This document shows, one piece after another, positions 9,977 through 21,157 of a DNA stretch of 64,000 bases; the first letter of the stretch is position 1, and each line of letters starts with the position of its first letter. The stretch lies in NCBI GenBank assembly GCA_029747015.1, contig JAKOGI010001254.1, positions 78,501-142,500 of the forward strand. The letters run 5' to 3'. Below the pieces are notes generated by a model that was not told the DNA's origin, searched no databases, and saw only the letters and a program-made list of their open reading frames with translations. This DNA comes from Carnegiea gigantea (taxonomy: Eukaryota; Streptophyta; Magnoliopsida; Caryophyllales; Cactaceae). The position numbers were made by a program, and so were the translations under genes.

Positions 9977-11240
9977 TGACCACTGCCGCAAGCGCACGGG
10001 TAGTTGTACTATAGATAAAAAGATATCGTTCCTCATGGACTAATGTAATATATCGAGTCTTATCCATCGGAATATGCTAAGTAAAATTCTAATTCTAACG
10101 GTTTTGATTTAATAATTTCTAATTCACTAATTCTGAATCAATTAAAAAAAATTATCTAGAAATTTATGTAGTTCTGATAAGTGATTGGATCAAAGCGACA
10201 AACATGTACTTTTCTCTAATCGATTAATCTCGAGGAATTGCAATCTATTCAAAACTTTAGTCTATTCTTTCGAACTCAACCAAATTTGCCTAAACTAAGC
10301 GAAAGTCGTTCTTTCGAACTAAATTTTCTTAATCCAAGTTAAACATCTTCGATTACTTTCGATCTCCTCCTAATATGCAAATTTCTCTTTCGAGATGACT
10401 CAACGTCAGGTTTTATCAAGCAGTCCAATAATCAAATGTCACCTTTCAGTTTTTGACTCGATTGTCTCAAGTGTCCAAGCAAACTTTGGCCAAAAATCCA
10501 CTTACAACAAGATAATCACTTGATGGAATGAAATCAAACCAATAATGAGAACAAGCATAATTTTTTAGATTAAAATATGATCCAACTACACTTTTATAAA
10601 ATACTAAATCCCTAGACAAAAATTAAACTACTCACATATGATTAAGGATTAAACAACCAACGAACGTATTGTGAAATTTGAGTGAAAGGGCTGGACTGAG
10701 AATAGCCTTCAACCAAGGGCTTCAAGACTGCCTCAAACTCAAACATCAAGCTCAAGATTTCTCACCAAAACAATAATCAAACTAAGAATCTAAACTACAT
10801 AGAACAAAAATTTGAGACAGAAGATAAACTGTGCTACTCTTGCTTGCTCTCTTCTTCCTGCTACACGACGCCCTTTTATAGGAAAACCATGACCTTTTCA
10901 GCTGCACAATCGAAGGGAAACAAAGGGGCAACAGTTTCACCTCTCACCACGGTCCATAGCAGGCATCACGGTTCGATCGCAGTCTTGGCTATAATCGGTT
11001 TTCTGCTCTTTTCTTGCTCCTCGGGCGTAGCGGCACATAGGTGTCCATAGGGGAGGTCAAAGTACATCCATTAAGGGTCAAATGCTGGGTAAAAAGGCCT
11101 TAAATCCTGCAAAACGTATCAAACAACCATTGCCAAGCATAAATCGAGAATAGGAGTGTAAATAACAACATTAAGCACATAAGTCTCCTAAAAATTAAGC
11201 AAAATAGCCCTGAAACGATGTATATGTTAAGCACTTATCA
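9977..11240 (-). repeat. 5' LTR of element 1
   Basis: The LTR is 1264 bp, starting in sense with TGATAAGTGC (at 11240) and ending ...GGTCA next to the primer spacer. It aligns with 1-639 and with both LTRs of element 2. It contains a TATA box (10871-10880) and a degenerate copy of the palindromic module (10945-10985). Confidence 0.9.
10871..10880 (-). promoter_or_regulatory. TATA box of LTR, element 1
   Basis: The sense strand reads TATAAAAGGG inside the upstream LTR. The matching TATATAAAAGGG is kept in one LTR of element 2 (44870-44881) and damaged in the other two copies. Position and sequence fit a Pol II promoter driving the element transcript. Confidence 0.75.
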
Positions 11241-11638
11241 ATGGACTGGGCTCAGCACTAGATGACAGGCCTAAAATGAGGAGAGTCTAAGTGGGGGGAA
11301 ACGCTAGATGGGCCAGACGCTTGGGCTCGCAGAAGGAATAACAGAACAGGCCCGACGTAAAAGGGCGCTAGGAATGGCCCAAGGGTCTGTTCGTTAGGCC
11401 TAGGCTTCGGGTTAAGCTGCATCTGTCTCTGTCTTTCCCTTTTTTTTTGCTTCATTTTTCCTTCTTCATTCCCTAGTTAATCCATGCTGCATTTTGAGCT
11501 AATTATTTATTTTTTCAAGTTTTTTTCAATTCCTACAAAATAAACAAAACAACATGAAAATCCTAATTAATAATTTATTTTGAGTAATTATTAGATAATA
11601 AAAGGGTATAAAATGGCATAATTTAAGTTGAACATGCA
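11241..11638 (-). repeat. LTR remnant related to element C, truncated by element 1
   Basis: From about 11500 to 11638 the sequence aligns with the end of the element C LTR (26490-26626): a run with ttcctacaaaataaacaaa, then aataatttattttgag, an attagataataaa block and ataaaatggcataattt. The low-coordinate side stops abruptly at the element 1 LTR, which suggests that element 1 inserted into this LTR. Beyond 11638 there is no polypurine tract, so this is the outer end of an LTR or a solo LTR. Confidence 0.6.
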
Positions 11639-13090
11639 TACAACATTTCTCTTAATGAAGCCATTACATGTGCATGCAAATAAGTCCCCAAATAAAATGA
11701 CTAACCCTAAAATTCAGGGAATATTTTGCGGACCTTAAAACATTCATCACGACATACGAACCATCCACTTATACCTTATCATTCCACATTAGCACACACC
11801 AGGGTGCACATCTGAACAGATTGTCCATGTACTCCAAGACATACGCTGCGTATACTACGTTATCAGCCATTACGTACCACAATAAACATAATTATGGGGT
11901 TGTGTCAGCAATGATATTGTGTGCAATCCGTGAACATACAAAATGTGACATCTTTACAGATAAGGTGAACATCTCCCAAACCGATGCTACAGTGCCATTT
12001 ATGTCACTGTCGTCAGCTGCAACACGTAAGACCAGAATGGCATACAACTGGGACACCCTTATCATCTTAGGGTTACAAGTCTGTGTCCTCAGCAAAAATT
12101 AAATCAAAAATTAGGTTTTTCAACCTGCATTCACATCTTGCTTATGCCTGGCCCATACGAACTATCTAACAAATCTTTTATGGGCTTCGCTGATGTAGTT
12201 TGTCTCATAGTGAAGGTAAAAACAGCCACAATATACTTTCACTTGCTTACATACTTTATGTCCTTATTGTATCTTAAATTGAGTCATTGAGAAGAGTGAT
12301 CAACTTTTTCTTATGTGTTTGTAAGGATTAAGCTAATAATGCACCATAAGCACCTTTGACCGCTATGCGATATTCTGTGCAAGTGTTTTGTATATCATTT
12401 GGTAATTTGTTATTTCTTAACATAATCTTATGTCATGTCCATTTCGATGAACATTGCCTTCTTGATATGTTGACGTCCTACTATTAATCCATATTTGTGT
12501 CATTATTTTTTTTCAGGTTCTAAAACCCCAACCAAAAATTCACATTAACATGTTTACCTATAAATTTTTGTTTGTTTACGATTGTGAACGCTACTGTATA
12601 CGTGATAAACTTAACTTTCATAATTAGATATACCCTTTACCATTAGTGGTACCGGAAATAGCACACTCTATCTCTCCAATTGTTGGAAATATTAGGCTTC
12701 CTATGTTATCCGTATCATTCAACACATGTGTACCAATTTTTCGTCATTATTTACCAAGGTGAACTTGGAATTAGGGTTGGGAAAACAACAACGACGAATG
12801 TAACCAATGAACCTATAAAATGTGACCTTGTCGGCATCAGCCTAATATGTTGGTTCTATTGTTATGTATCTGCCACTATCATTAGCTCGTACATTATAGA
12901 CCATAATCACATGTAATTAGTACACCTCTATCATCTTAGGGTAAAAGGTTTGTGTACTAAATAAATTCACTACCAAACCATCAGTAGCTGTCCCCTAAAT
13001 TCGCATCCTGCTTGTGCCTGCACCATATATGCAATGTCATTTGTTTCGATTGGATGGATAAGATGGTTACATATGCGATGTTGGTGTGAA
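11639..13090. repeat. Unassigned AT-rich DNA with a diverged repeated unit (about 870-bp spacing)
   Basis: I recognise no gene. Two places read alike: 12057-12160 (atcatcttagggttacaag, later gcattcacatcttgcttatgcctg) and 12930-13020 (atcatcttagggtaaaagg, later ttcgcatcctgcttgtgcctg). Upstream of them are aacatacaaaatgtgaca (11931) and aacctataaaatgtgacc (12809). This looks like an old tandem duplication of a unit near 0.87 kb. The open frames here are short and unconserved. Confidence 0.45.
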
Positions 13091-15011
13091 TCTAACACCC
13101 CGAGTATGGCTTAAAGGTGCATCTTGCTTTTCGGGAAGCCTGCTGTTAAGAATTTCACTGCTAAGCATACTTGTTGTGTAGAAAACTTATGATTGATGAC
13201 CTCCTAGAAAGTTTCTCAGGTAGCATGTGAGCGAGGACGAAGCACACCGAAAAGGCTTGTGCTAATACATGGGGTTAGTTGACGATCTTGAAGTCGTTTC
13301 GGTTAATCGTCCACAGCCCGGGAGCATTCGAGGCGCTAAAAGGTAAAACCTCAAAAATTTATATTATAATTCTCAAAGAATAATTAATATGATTTCAATT
13401 CCGGACATTATCGCTGGTTACTTGAGCTCGTACTAGTAATTTTGCATTGTACCTTCGTGAATATTATGAGTTTAAGTCAAGCATAAAAATCCTTGTATTT
13501 GACCTAGCCCAAAGTTTTTAATAAAGAGAATAATAAATTTTTAATTAAAAACTTAGATTTTATTTCAAGCCTTCTCCCTTCACTTTTAGTTTAAAAGTTG
13601 AATCTTCATAGCATTTGGGAAGGGATATTAAAAATCTCCCAAATTTAATTAGTCAAGCTAGCCCAAAAATTTGATCCTAAGTCACTTTGTTACCTCGTTG
13701 GCAACAACATTAAAAAAATTTATTTTTTGCATTTTACTTGAGTTGGCAACCCTCCCTCACGCTTTCTCTTTCTCTCTTCACACTATCTCTCCCTCTTCCT
13801 CTCACGTCTCCCTCATCATCTCTTTTCGACATAACTACCACCAACGGTAGCCACCTCCTGTCGCCAGCCCTATTGTTGGTTGCTGCCCACCACCAGCAGC
13901 CTATCTCTTTTCCTCTTCCTTGCTCTGTCTCTTAGATGTAGGTCTAAGAAATTCTCTCTCTTGAACCTGCATTCTAACCCTAGAAGGTCTAATACTCTAG
14001 TTCAAGCTCAAGCTAGGTAGTTTACACTTCTTTGAGGTAATGTCTATGCCCTAACTCCCCTTAGTTGCTCTTTTAAAATGTATTTTTGATGTTTATGAAT
14101 TGTTATGTGACATTGTATGCCGAGAGGACCTTATGTGTAGAACATGAACTACCACTTATGATTCTCTGAATTTCTAAATGTGTACAATGGTGTTGTGATT
14201 GAATATTTTTATTTAAGTAGTTCATATTTCAAAGTGCTTTTGGTAAGTTAGAAGTTTTGGTTTGAGATGGTTGGACTTACTAGAAGTGAAATAAACGTAT
14301 TTATAAAATACTAAATCTTAAAGTGAAAGATTAAAGAGACTTTGTAGGAGGGTGCCTCCTAAGACTAGCGTAGGATTCCCTGATATAGAGACAAGTTAGT
14401 TTCCTCTAGTTATAGCATGCGGTTGTTCTGCTATGTGCCATTGTGGATGGACATATGTCAAGATAGGTTCTGGTAACCCATGATATTGTTTGGCGGAAGG
14501 CCATGAGACCCTCTGGTGGGGTCGCTCACCAATAAAATCAAGTCTGTTTCGGTTTTGAATAATAGTTGATGTTTGACGTTTAAGGATCTTGAATTAGCTG
14601 GGAATCTTTTCGAACTACTAGCACATTAACCTCTCACCCCTAAATGCTTGAGATGAATTTAAGGAGGTGTTTTACAGTTGGGGATAAACATTATAGAGCT
14701 TCATCTCACTGTTTGAAATGTTTTATTTTCAGGTACCAATGTACTGCATGGGGATGGGATGTGAACAAGGTAGGAAAGAAGTTTTTAGATAAACTTTTTG
14801 TAGTATAAATAAATGTTGGAGTTACAGTTTGAATAGATAGATTGGCCCTTTAACTTTTGAATCATTAACTTTGGACTTTGACTTTGTTATTTTAATAAAA
14901 TCCTTGTATTTCATTATGACACGTCGTAGTGACACTCAACTAGGCAATTTGGTTGCATTAAATATGTTAAAGATTAGCACAAAAATGAATGAGAATTTTC
15001 AGGGTATCACA
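13091..15011 (+). repeat. Tekay/Del-like LTR (solo or truncated)
   Basis: It begins tctaacaccccgagtatgg, close to the TGTAACACCCCG start common in Tekay/Del chromovirus LTRs, and ends ttttcagggtatcaca. Inside are a block with ggcttgtgctaatacatgg, a pyrimidine-rich leader region (about 13750-13930) and long A/T stretches, for a length of 1.9 kb. No internal region follows and no target duplication is clear. The assignment rests on the termini and on recalled similarity. Confidence 0.5.
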
Positions 15012-16149
15012 ACAGGGCATGTCTGAAGGGCATGTGTTTGATATAAGAGACAAATGCATACTAATGTTGCCAATGTTTTTTCCCTACATTAGTTGTTCTA
15101 ACAATTGACACAATCTACTCATGTTAATTGACACCGGCAGCATCGATGGGCAGCTATGCTTGTTCATCCTCGAAATCCTAGTTCGTTTTGTTTTTGTTGG
15201 AAATAATATGTAACCCTACTAGAATATAGGTAGCTTGCTCTAGGTTTATGAGTAGTATAAATTTAACTTAGTTAATTTCCTCTTAAAAACATTGATTCTT
15301 GTTGTCCTAGATCCAATTACAATTGAGATGTCATCATTCTTTCTTCAATTTCATCGTTTAGTTTGATAGCTTACTACTCTCCTCTATTGATTTGGTAACC
15401 TCTTTTCATTCTCGCTCTTCCCTTTTGTAATTTCTTAAAGTTTGGTGTGTTCTTATTGATTATGTTAATTACTTGTTTAGTACTTAATTTGGTAAGTAAA
15501 TCATGTTTAGGGTATATTTTATTTTTGATAGTTGAAATATTCTGCTTTGTTTACTTATTCCTTTCAAATTAGTAGGAATGGGTTAGAATTTGTTTCAATG
15601 ACCTAAATTTGACGTTGTCCCTATGGAATTAGCCCTTAAGTACTATGGTTGGCAACCGTATCTTATGGTACGGCTATGCTTTCATTTAGGATCATACATT
15701 TGTAATAGCTAGTAGCTGCACAACCTCAGCAAGAAGAAAAACCTGAGTGTAAGGGACAAGGGGGCATGCAATCATTTAAGCATATAAAGTTTATCCCACA
15801 AAATGACATCCAAACACCTATAACAATCTATATGAATGTGGCATATGTTAGTAAGTCCATGGCTAGTCTCTTGCCCAATGCTACAACTCCATATGTTTGG
15901 TTCGCTTTTAACATTCACTAGCCCAACTTATCGCTCACAGTTCATTGCATCTTCTTAGACAAAAGCTACTCTAAGGGTTAACCCATTATTTTCATTTAGG
16001 CTTCTGTTTTTTTTGTTCCTTGAATTGGCTTGGGTGATTTGTTCTTAAGTATCCAATAACACAAATTCATTATAGAAAATATTCCCATTTGTTTTGAATT
16101 TTTCTCAATGTTCATCGTCTTTTCTTTCGTTTCTTTTACAACAAAAGGA
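15012..16149. other. Intergenic or unassigned repeat-derived DNA
   Basis: I see no coding signal in 1.1 kb. A stretch starting tgttggaaataatatg near 15197 resembles the start of a copia-type LTR, but no end or partner was found. Nothing else is supported. Confidence 0.35.
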
Positions 16150-17640
16150 ATTTACTACTCATGGAGTATTACATCTCTACTAATGATGTAATACGAGTAC
16201 CTAAATCTCATGTTAGACTTCCTAGTTCTTCTTCCTAAAAGGATAACCCATAAATATGCACCTTCTATTGCATTTACCAAACTTATCTTTTTGTCTTTGA
16301 GGCTTAGATTCCTAAAATCCTTCATGTATTCATTTGATGGTTTGGTCTTGAGTAAAGTTGGGTCGGTTACTATTAACACACAGTCACCCTAAAAATAACT
16401 CCAGAAGACTTTTACATTAGCTCTAAATCACATATTGGCTATCATATAAAAATTCGTTAGTAATTCGGAAGCATCTTGTTTTCCTTTCATAAGATACACC
16501 TAAACTACTCTACTAGCATCATCCATAATGGTAAAAAAATAGCAGGCATTGAAAAATGACTTAATATGATATGCACCCTACATGTCACAATGAACAAGAT
16601 TAGAATAATTCGATGCTTTAGGCTTGCTAATGAGAAATGAGGTAATGGGTTTGTTTAGCACCTAAACACACATCAAAAAAATCAATCTTATTTTGGACAC
16701 CACATCTTTTTAAACTTTACTAGAAAAAAAAAAATAATGTGTGGCTAGAAGGATGCCCAAATCTGCGATGCTACAAACCTTGAGATATGAAGATATTGAC
16801 CTTAACATCTACTGATGGTGTATACTAACCCATCTATTTTGACCTAATCCAATCAAGCTCCTTGAAGTAGATCATTTATTCTGGATGCTTATGAGTAAAC
16901 TTTATTGTGTAAAGAAGATAAGTAATTAGTTGTGTAATAGAAATGAAGCTACCATTTATACTGGGCATAAAGAGAACATCCTGTAAAATTAACTTAGAGT
17001 TTGGTTTTACTAAACCCTATTTGGTGACAATGTTTAGAGTCCCATTGGGCATCCCAACCAACATATGTTGTATATCACAAACATTTTCTACCATAGGCCT
17101 CCTGTCATATGACATGATGCTCGACTATTAGGGTACCAAGTATCTTTACCTAAAAGATTCTCATAAGTGGATTCTAATTAGATTCAAAAGTCTTTGTTGC
17201 CTCTCAGCAAAAATCCTAGCACATTAGAAGGTGGTTTTCTCCTTTGGTGTATGATCTGTTACTCTACTGCTATGACCACATTCCCTACCTCATCCTCAAC
17301 CTCATCCTCATTATCCTTCTTATGTTCTCCATCTAGTTGGATAACAAATGATCTCTAAGCAATTGGTTGTTCCTCGTGACCACATTTTCTATAGTACTTA
17401 TAGGTATCTTCTCTCTTTGTGACTACTCATGTTTGTCGAGATGTGATATAGCAAAGAAAATGGCACTTCCACATTTGATTTCTCAATTCAACATGACCTT
17501 CTTGTGATTCTTTGTGAGATCACATCATCAAAAAATTTACAAGTAATGGAGGATAGGAGGGGGAAACTCCGCACTAAGCCTTTTAGCAGCCTATTCTATC
17601 ATATGTATCTCACATGAGAAATGAAAAAGTTAGTATGTTT
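16150..17640 (-). pseudogene. Ty1/copia remnant: gag knuckle, protease, integrase
   Basis: In sense from high to low: a CCHC-like knuckle (YRKCGHEE, about 17375-17400), then TWYPNSRASCHMTG (protease site with the usual DSG changed to NSR, about 17110-17150), then HRRFGHPSSHTL (GAG-pre-integrase block, about 16735-16770), then LVHCDM and GAYHIKSFFNA (integrase first Asp, about 16580-16610). Last comes an open frame, 16379-16155, ending YYIISRDVILHE, the usual end of copia integrase. The second Asp region is mutated. No RT is visible at lower coordinates and no flanking LTR pair was found. Confidence 0.78.
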
Positions 17641-17741
17641 GTTAGAGTGAGGTACAGTGTTCGTTAAAGTTTATTATGGTGTCAATTTTTTTAAAGGGCT
17701 TGCAAACAGGCAAATGTATTCATTGTGGACAATCAATATAA

Positions 17742-17745
17742 ATTG

Positions 17746-17778
<33 letters not shown>

Positions 17779-17800
17779 ACTCTCACTCTCAACTTTTTTC
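17742..17800. repeat. (CT)n microsatellite
   Basis: This is a CT-dinucleotide run with a few interruptions, next to the copia remnant. The Ser/Leu-rich ORFs across it are an artefact of the repeat. Confidence 0.9.
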
Positions 17801-18207
17801 TCTCTAAACTCTTCCCTACTATGTGCGAGCAATAGTTTAGCTAAAGCTCTGCCATTCATACTTTTATTCTCCTAGATATTCCTGGAAGAGATCTAACATA
17901 GTCATTATATGGTTGGTGCTAATAGTAATCTCTTCAATTGAACCATCTATGCGCCCAAAAGTTTTTGTCACTGCAAAGCAAAAGCATATTACATATGAAC
18001 CATGAAGAGTTCATTACCTGCACATTAAAAGTTCGAAGATACTGATGAAATTCATTCTTCTATCGTTTATATTTTTTTTAATTGTTTTATAATTTAGGGT
18101 CCACCACGTGTTAGGTTTTTTCCTTTTATTTCATAATTAAATTAATTCCTCTGAATTTAAAAGTATTAGGGATTTGTTGTTGATGAATGTATCGGTTGCT
18201 TACCAAG

Positions 18208-18631
18208 TGTGATGGGCTGATTTTTACACAACCTAAATCCCGTGTGACACTAGGAACTTTACCTCCCAACTAAGTTTCTAGGGAACCTTCCTGAAGCTTT
18301 AATTAGGCTCAAGGAGAATAACTTAGTAAAGTGAGAACAAGAGAACACACAATAGAGTTAAGGAGAATGTACCTTTATTACTCAATGCCTGTAAAGCAAT
18401 GCTTGGTTGCTTTACAAATGAGCACCCTTGGGAGTATATATAGGTCTTCACTCTTTAATGGATTATGGAGATTAATTTAATCCAACAGTGTACATTGAGA
18501 CTTCAGAAGGTTTGAGAACATTATAGAAGGTTCTAGCGCATTTCAGATGGTTCTAAAGCATTATGTAAGGTGTATAAGTCTCAAGAAATTAGGACGTGAC
18601 TTTCCTCCCCCTCCCCCCTAATTAGGCAACA
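18208..18631 (-). repeat. 3' LTR of element 7
   Basis: The sequence aligns with 23312-23711: tttttacacaacc, a gagaacacacaa block, aatgtacctttattactcaatg, gcttggttgctttacaaa and a TATATATA at 18435-18442. A purine tract on the sense strand (GGGGGGAGGGGGAGGAAAG, 18602-18619 on the plus strand as C/T) lies near the end. The exact termini are uncertain by a few bases. Confidence 0.72.
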
Positions 18632-18779
18632 AAGTTGTTACCTTTTAATCATTGTATGCCTGATTCCCGAATTTCCTTGCTGTAAGGAAGGGTCCTTTTT
18701 CACTAGGCTAGGTTGGCATACAACTAGACCAAAGCATGTCATGTCCTTCTGCTTAGGATATTGATCCTTGTGTGCATGT

Positions 18780-19924
18780 ATGCCTTTGTTTTGCTAGACC
18801 CCTTCCTTCTTGATTCATTTTCTTAGGTGGTGTTGCTAGCATGGTACCCTTAGACCCATCTATCCTTAATGTATGAATAACACCTTATAGGCTCCTCATC
18901 CCTCCTCAAGATGGCTAAGTAACCTAACTCTATATTCTTTGAGAATCAAAGGATGGACAACACTCTTTCCTTCTCAGTCTTTTATCTTATGGGTATGAGC
19001 TTCCATGATGAACAAGGTGTTAGGATAAGGTATGCCGTTGCCATGTCAAGGTAGTCCGTTTCTAAATAGAATTTTTGTATCATTAAGGGCAGAGATAGTG
19101 ATGTCAATCTGACCTCACCATAGTTCAATTTGGATGTCAGCACCCTCAGCCATTCCATGTATTAGGAGACTATTCATGTTAACACCTTTCATATAGCATT
19201 TTTCCTCTCGATACGGTAGGCTAATCTCATCAGTGAGCTCTTTGCTATATAAATAGTGTCTGCTCCATTGTCCACCATAGGTTAGACCTCCTTACCCATA
19301 ACTTCTATTTCTATGTACATATGACTACCGGATTGCTCCCTCACCTTTGTGTTAAATAGCCCTTAGAAGCATTATTGAGGTGATCCTCCAGTCCTTTTCT
19401 CACTTCTCTTCTTCTATCACAAGAGCGGCAGGTTTACAATACTTCGGGTACTCAAATATCAAATGAGTCCCGTTGCAAAGAAAGCACGAGACCTTCCCCT
19501 TAGAAGGCTCATCCTTTGCGTTACATTTGTCTCTAGGTTGCCGCTACTTCTTAGGAGACTTGTCCTTTTCTACCTCACCATTGGCATTCCCCTAGTTCTT
19601 CTTACTTCGTACCTTTAAAGATTCCCTCTTGAATTTAAAGAACCACTCAGTGGCAGCTAGGCGAGGTCTTGCACTGTATGCCTCTTTAGTGCCATTTTAG
19701 CCAACCCGTGAAGGCAGTCAAGGAAACAAAATAGTGTGTTGTCCCCCACCCCCTGCCCAGTATTTGGAATCTCTAAGAGTTTCTCCTAGACCTCTATGAC
19801 ACACTCTCGAACTTGACTTTCTTTTTGTTGAAGGCCTTGACAATTGGCTTTGACCTCACATTTGACATCCTTTGGAATTAAAAAAATTCTTACGATCTCT
19901 TGAACACACCCTATTCTTTTCGTT
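18780..19924 (-). pseudogene. Gag C-terminal part and protease of element 7
   Basis: The sense strand gives IPKDVKCE near 19870, a LFCFLDCLHGLAK block, a Lys-rich stretch, a zinc knuckle CFLCNGTHLIFEYPK (about 19445-19490, last Cys replaced by Tyr) and the protease motif PMVDNGADTIYIAKSS (about 19240-19280, DNG for DTG). The order matches chromovirus-type gag-pro. Several stops and shifts are present. After the protease, only a short FLETDYLDMA block remains before LTR-side sequence. Confidence 0.7.
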
Positions 19925-20377
19925 AGAAAATTACAGGCATGGAATGATGGGAGTAGGAAGGTGAGGAAGGAGTGGGTGGGAGTGAGTAGGAGTGGTTTGT
20001 TATACGTGGGTGTGGGAAAGGGAGGGAAGGAGTGGGAAAGAGTTGGAAGGAGTTGAATGAAGTATGAATCTTGGTGTAAGTTCTGTATTTTGTTTTTAAA
20101 TATAATCTTTTGTTTATGATAGTAATTACCAATGATAAAATTTTATTTAGACTAAGAAAAATATTTTTCTGTCTTGACTCAGTAATGAAATATTGTTTTG
20201 TGGCCATTATTACCCCAAAAAAAATTTGTAATATTCGTTATTCATAAAAGAAATTGCAGATGCATTTTTTGTTGATATATTAACCCATTTTGTTATATTC
20301 TCTGTAGGTGATGAAATTCATTAGTTTGTTGCAAAAATTGCAAATTTAAATTTGGTGATGCATGTTGAGTGAATGAT

Positions 20378-20632
20378 TATCAACTTCAACCTAATTCAAT
20401 CCACTTCAACCCACTTTAACAAAAAAATATTAACTTTAATTTATTTCAACCAACTTTAACCAATTTCAACCAACCTCCTTTAAAATTGTATTCTCACTAT
20501 TTTAACCAAGCTTAAAAAATATACAAACTTCAACCCGCTTCAACCAACTTCAACCTACTTCAACATACTTTAACCTACGTTAACTGACTCCAACAAAAAA
20601 CGACGACTTCAACCCACTTTAACCAAATTCAC
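20378..20632. repeat. Degenerate TTCAACCNAC minisatellite
   Basis: The words ttcaacc, ttcaaccaac and ctttaacc recur about every 10 bases over 250 bp, with AT-rich interruptions. The array lies within the unclassified insertion in element 7. Confidence 0.75.
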
Positions 20633-21157
20633 TCTTTTGCCAACCTTAATTTACCAACAAAAAGAACATGCCCCAAATACAAACAATGAAAAAAAAAATA
20701 TGTTCCACATATAGGACGCAAATCATCTAGAGTTTGTATCAACAATTTTGAATATTTTGCTCCCAACGCATACAGTAAAAAATATCTGCTCAATGTATTA
20801 ATAGAATACATCTGCATTGTTTGTCACAAATTACGACCAACCCAAAAAATTGAAGAATCTCTTCCATATACAAATCAAATCCAAAACATCTACCTGTCAG
20901 GATAACTAACAATTGCTTAACAACGCAAAAAAAATATTATTATTTCTTCAATATATATAACAAAAATTACTTCATCTACAATTTCTGGCACAACTAACAA
21001 ATATTTTGCTAACATCCAAAAAATAAATAAACTTTTCATAATTATTATTATACTATTCGTACACACAATTGCATAAATTATAAAAGTTTCCAAAATATAG
21101 GAAATAGTAGTTATATATAGGAGTGGGAAAGAGTTGGTGGAACTGGGTGGGAGTGTG

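Larger units (their letters stand above)
1..11240 (-). mobile_element. Element 1: Athila-type Ty3/gypsy LTR retrotransposon, degenerate
   Basis: The interval is bounded by two related LTRs (1-639, cut by the window edge, and 9977-11240). In sense order from high to low coordinates it holds a tRNA-Asp-type primer site, gag, protease, RT, RNase H, integrase, a third ORF and a polypurine tract. This order, the tRNA-Asp primer and an ORF after integrase are Athila hallmarks. Every ORF is broken by stops or frameshifts, so it cannot move by itself. About 600 bp of the downstream LTR lies outside the window. By eye the two LTRs differ at roughly one base in seven, so the insertion is old. Confidence 0.9.

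Noticed and set aside
15197..15420. Copia-type LTR starting tgttggaaataatatg
   Set aside because: Only the start resembles such LTRs; no end, partner or target duplication was found.
19925..20220. Terminal inverted repeats for the insertion in element 7
   Set aside because: The G-rich words at its two edges are in direct, not inverted, orientation and give no exact ends.
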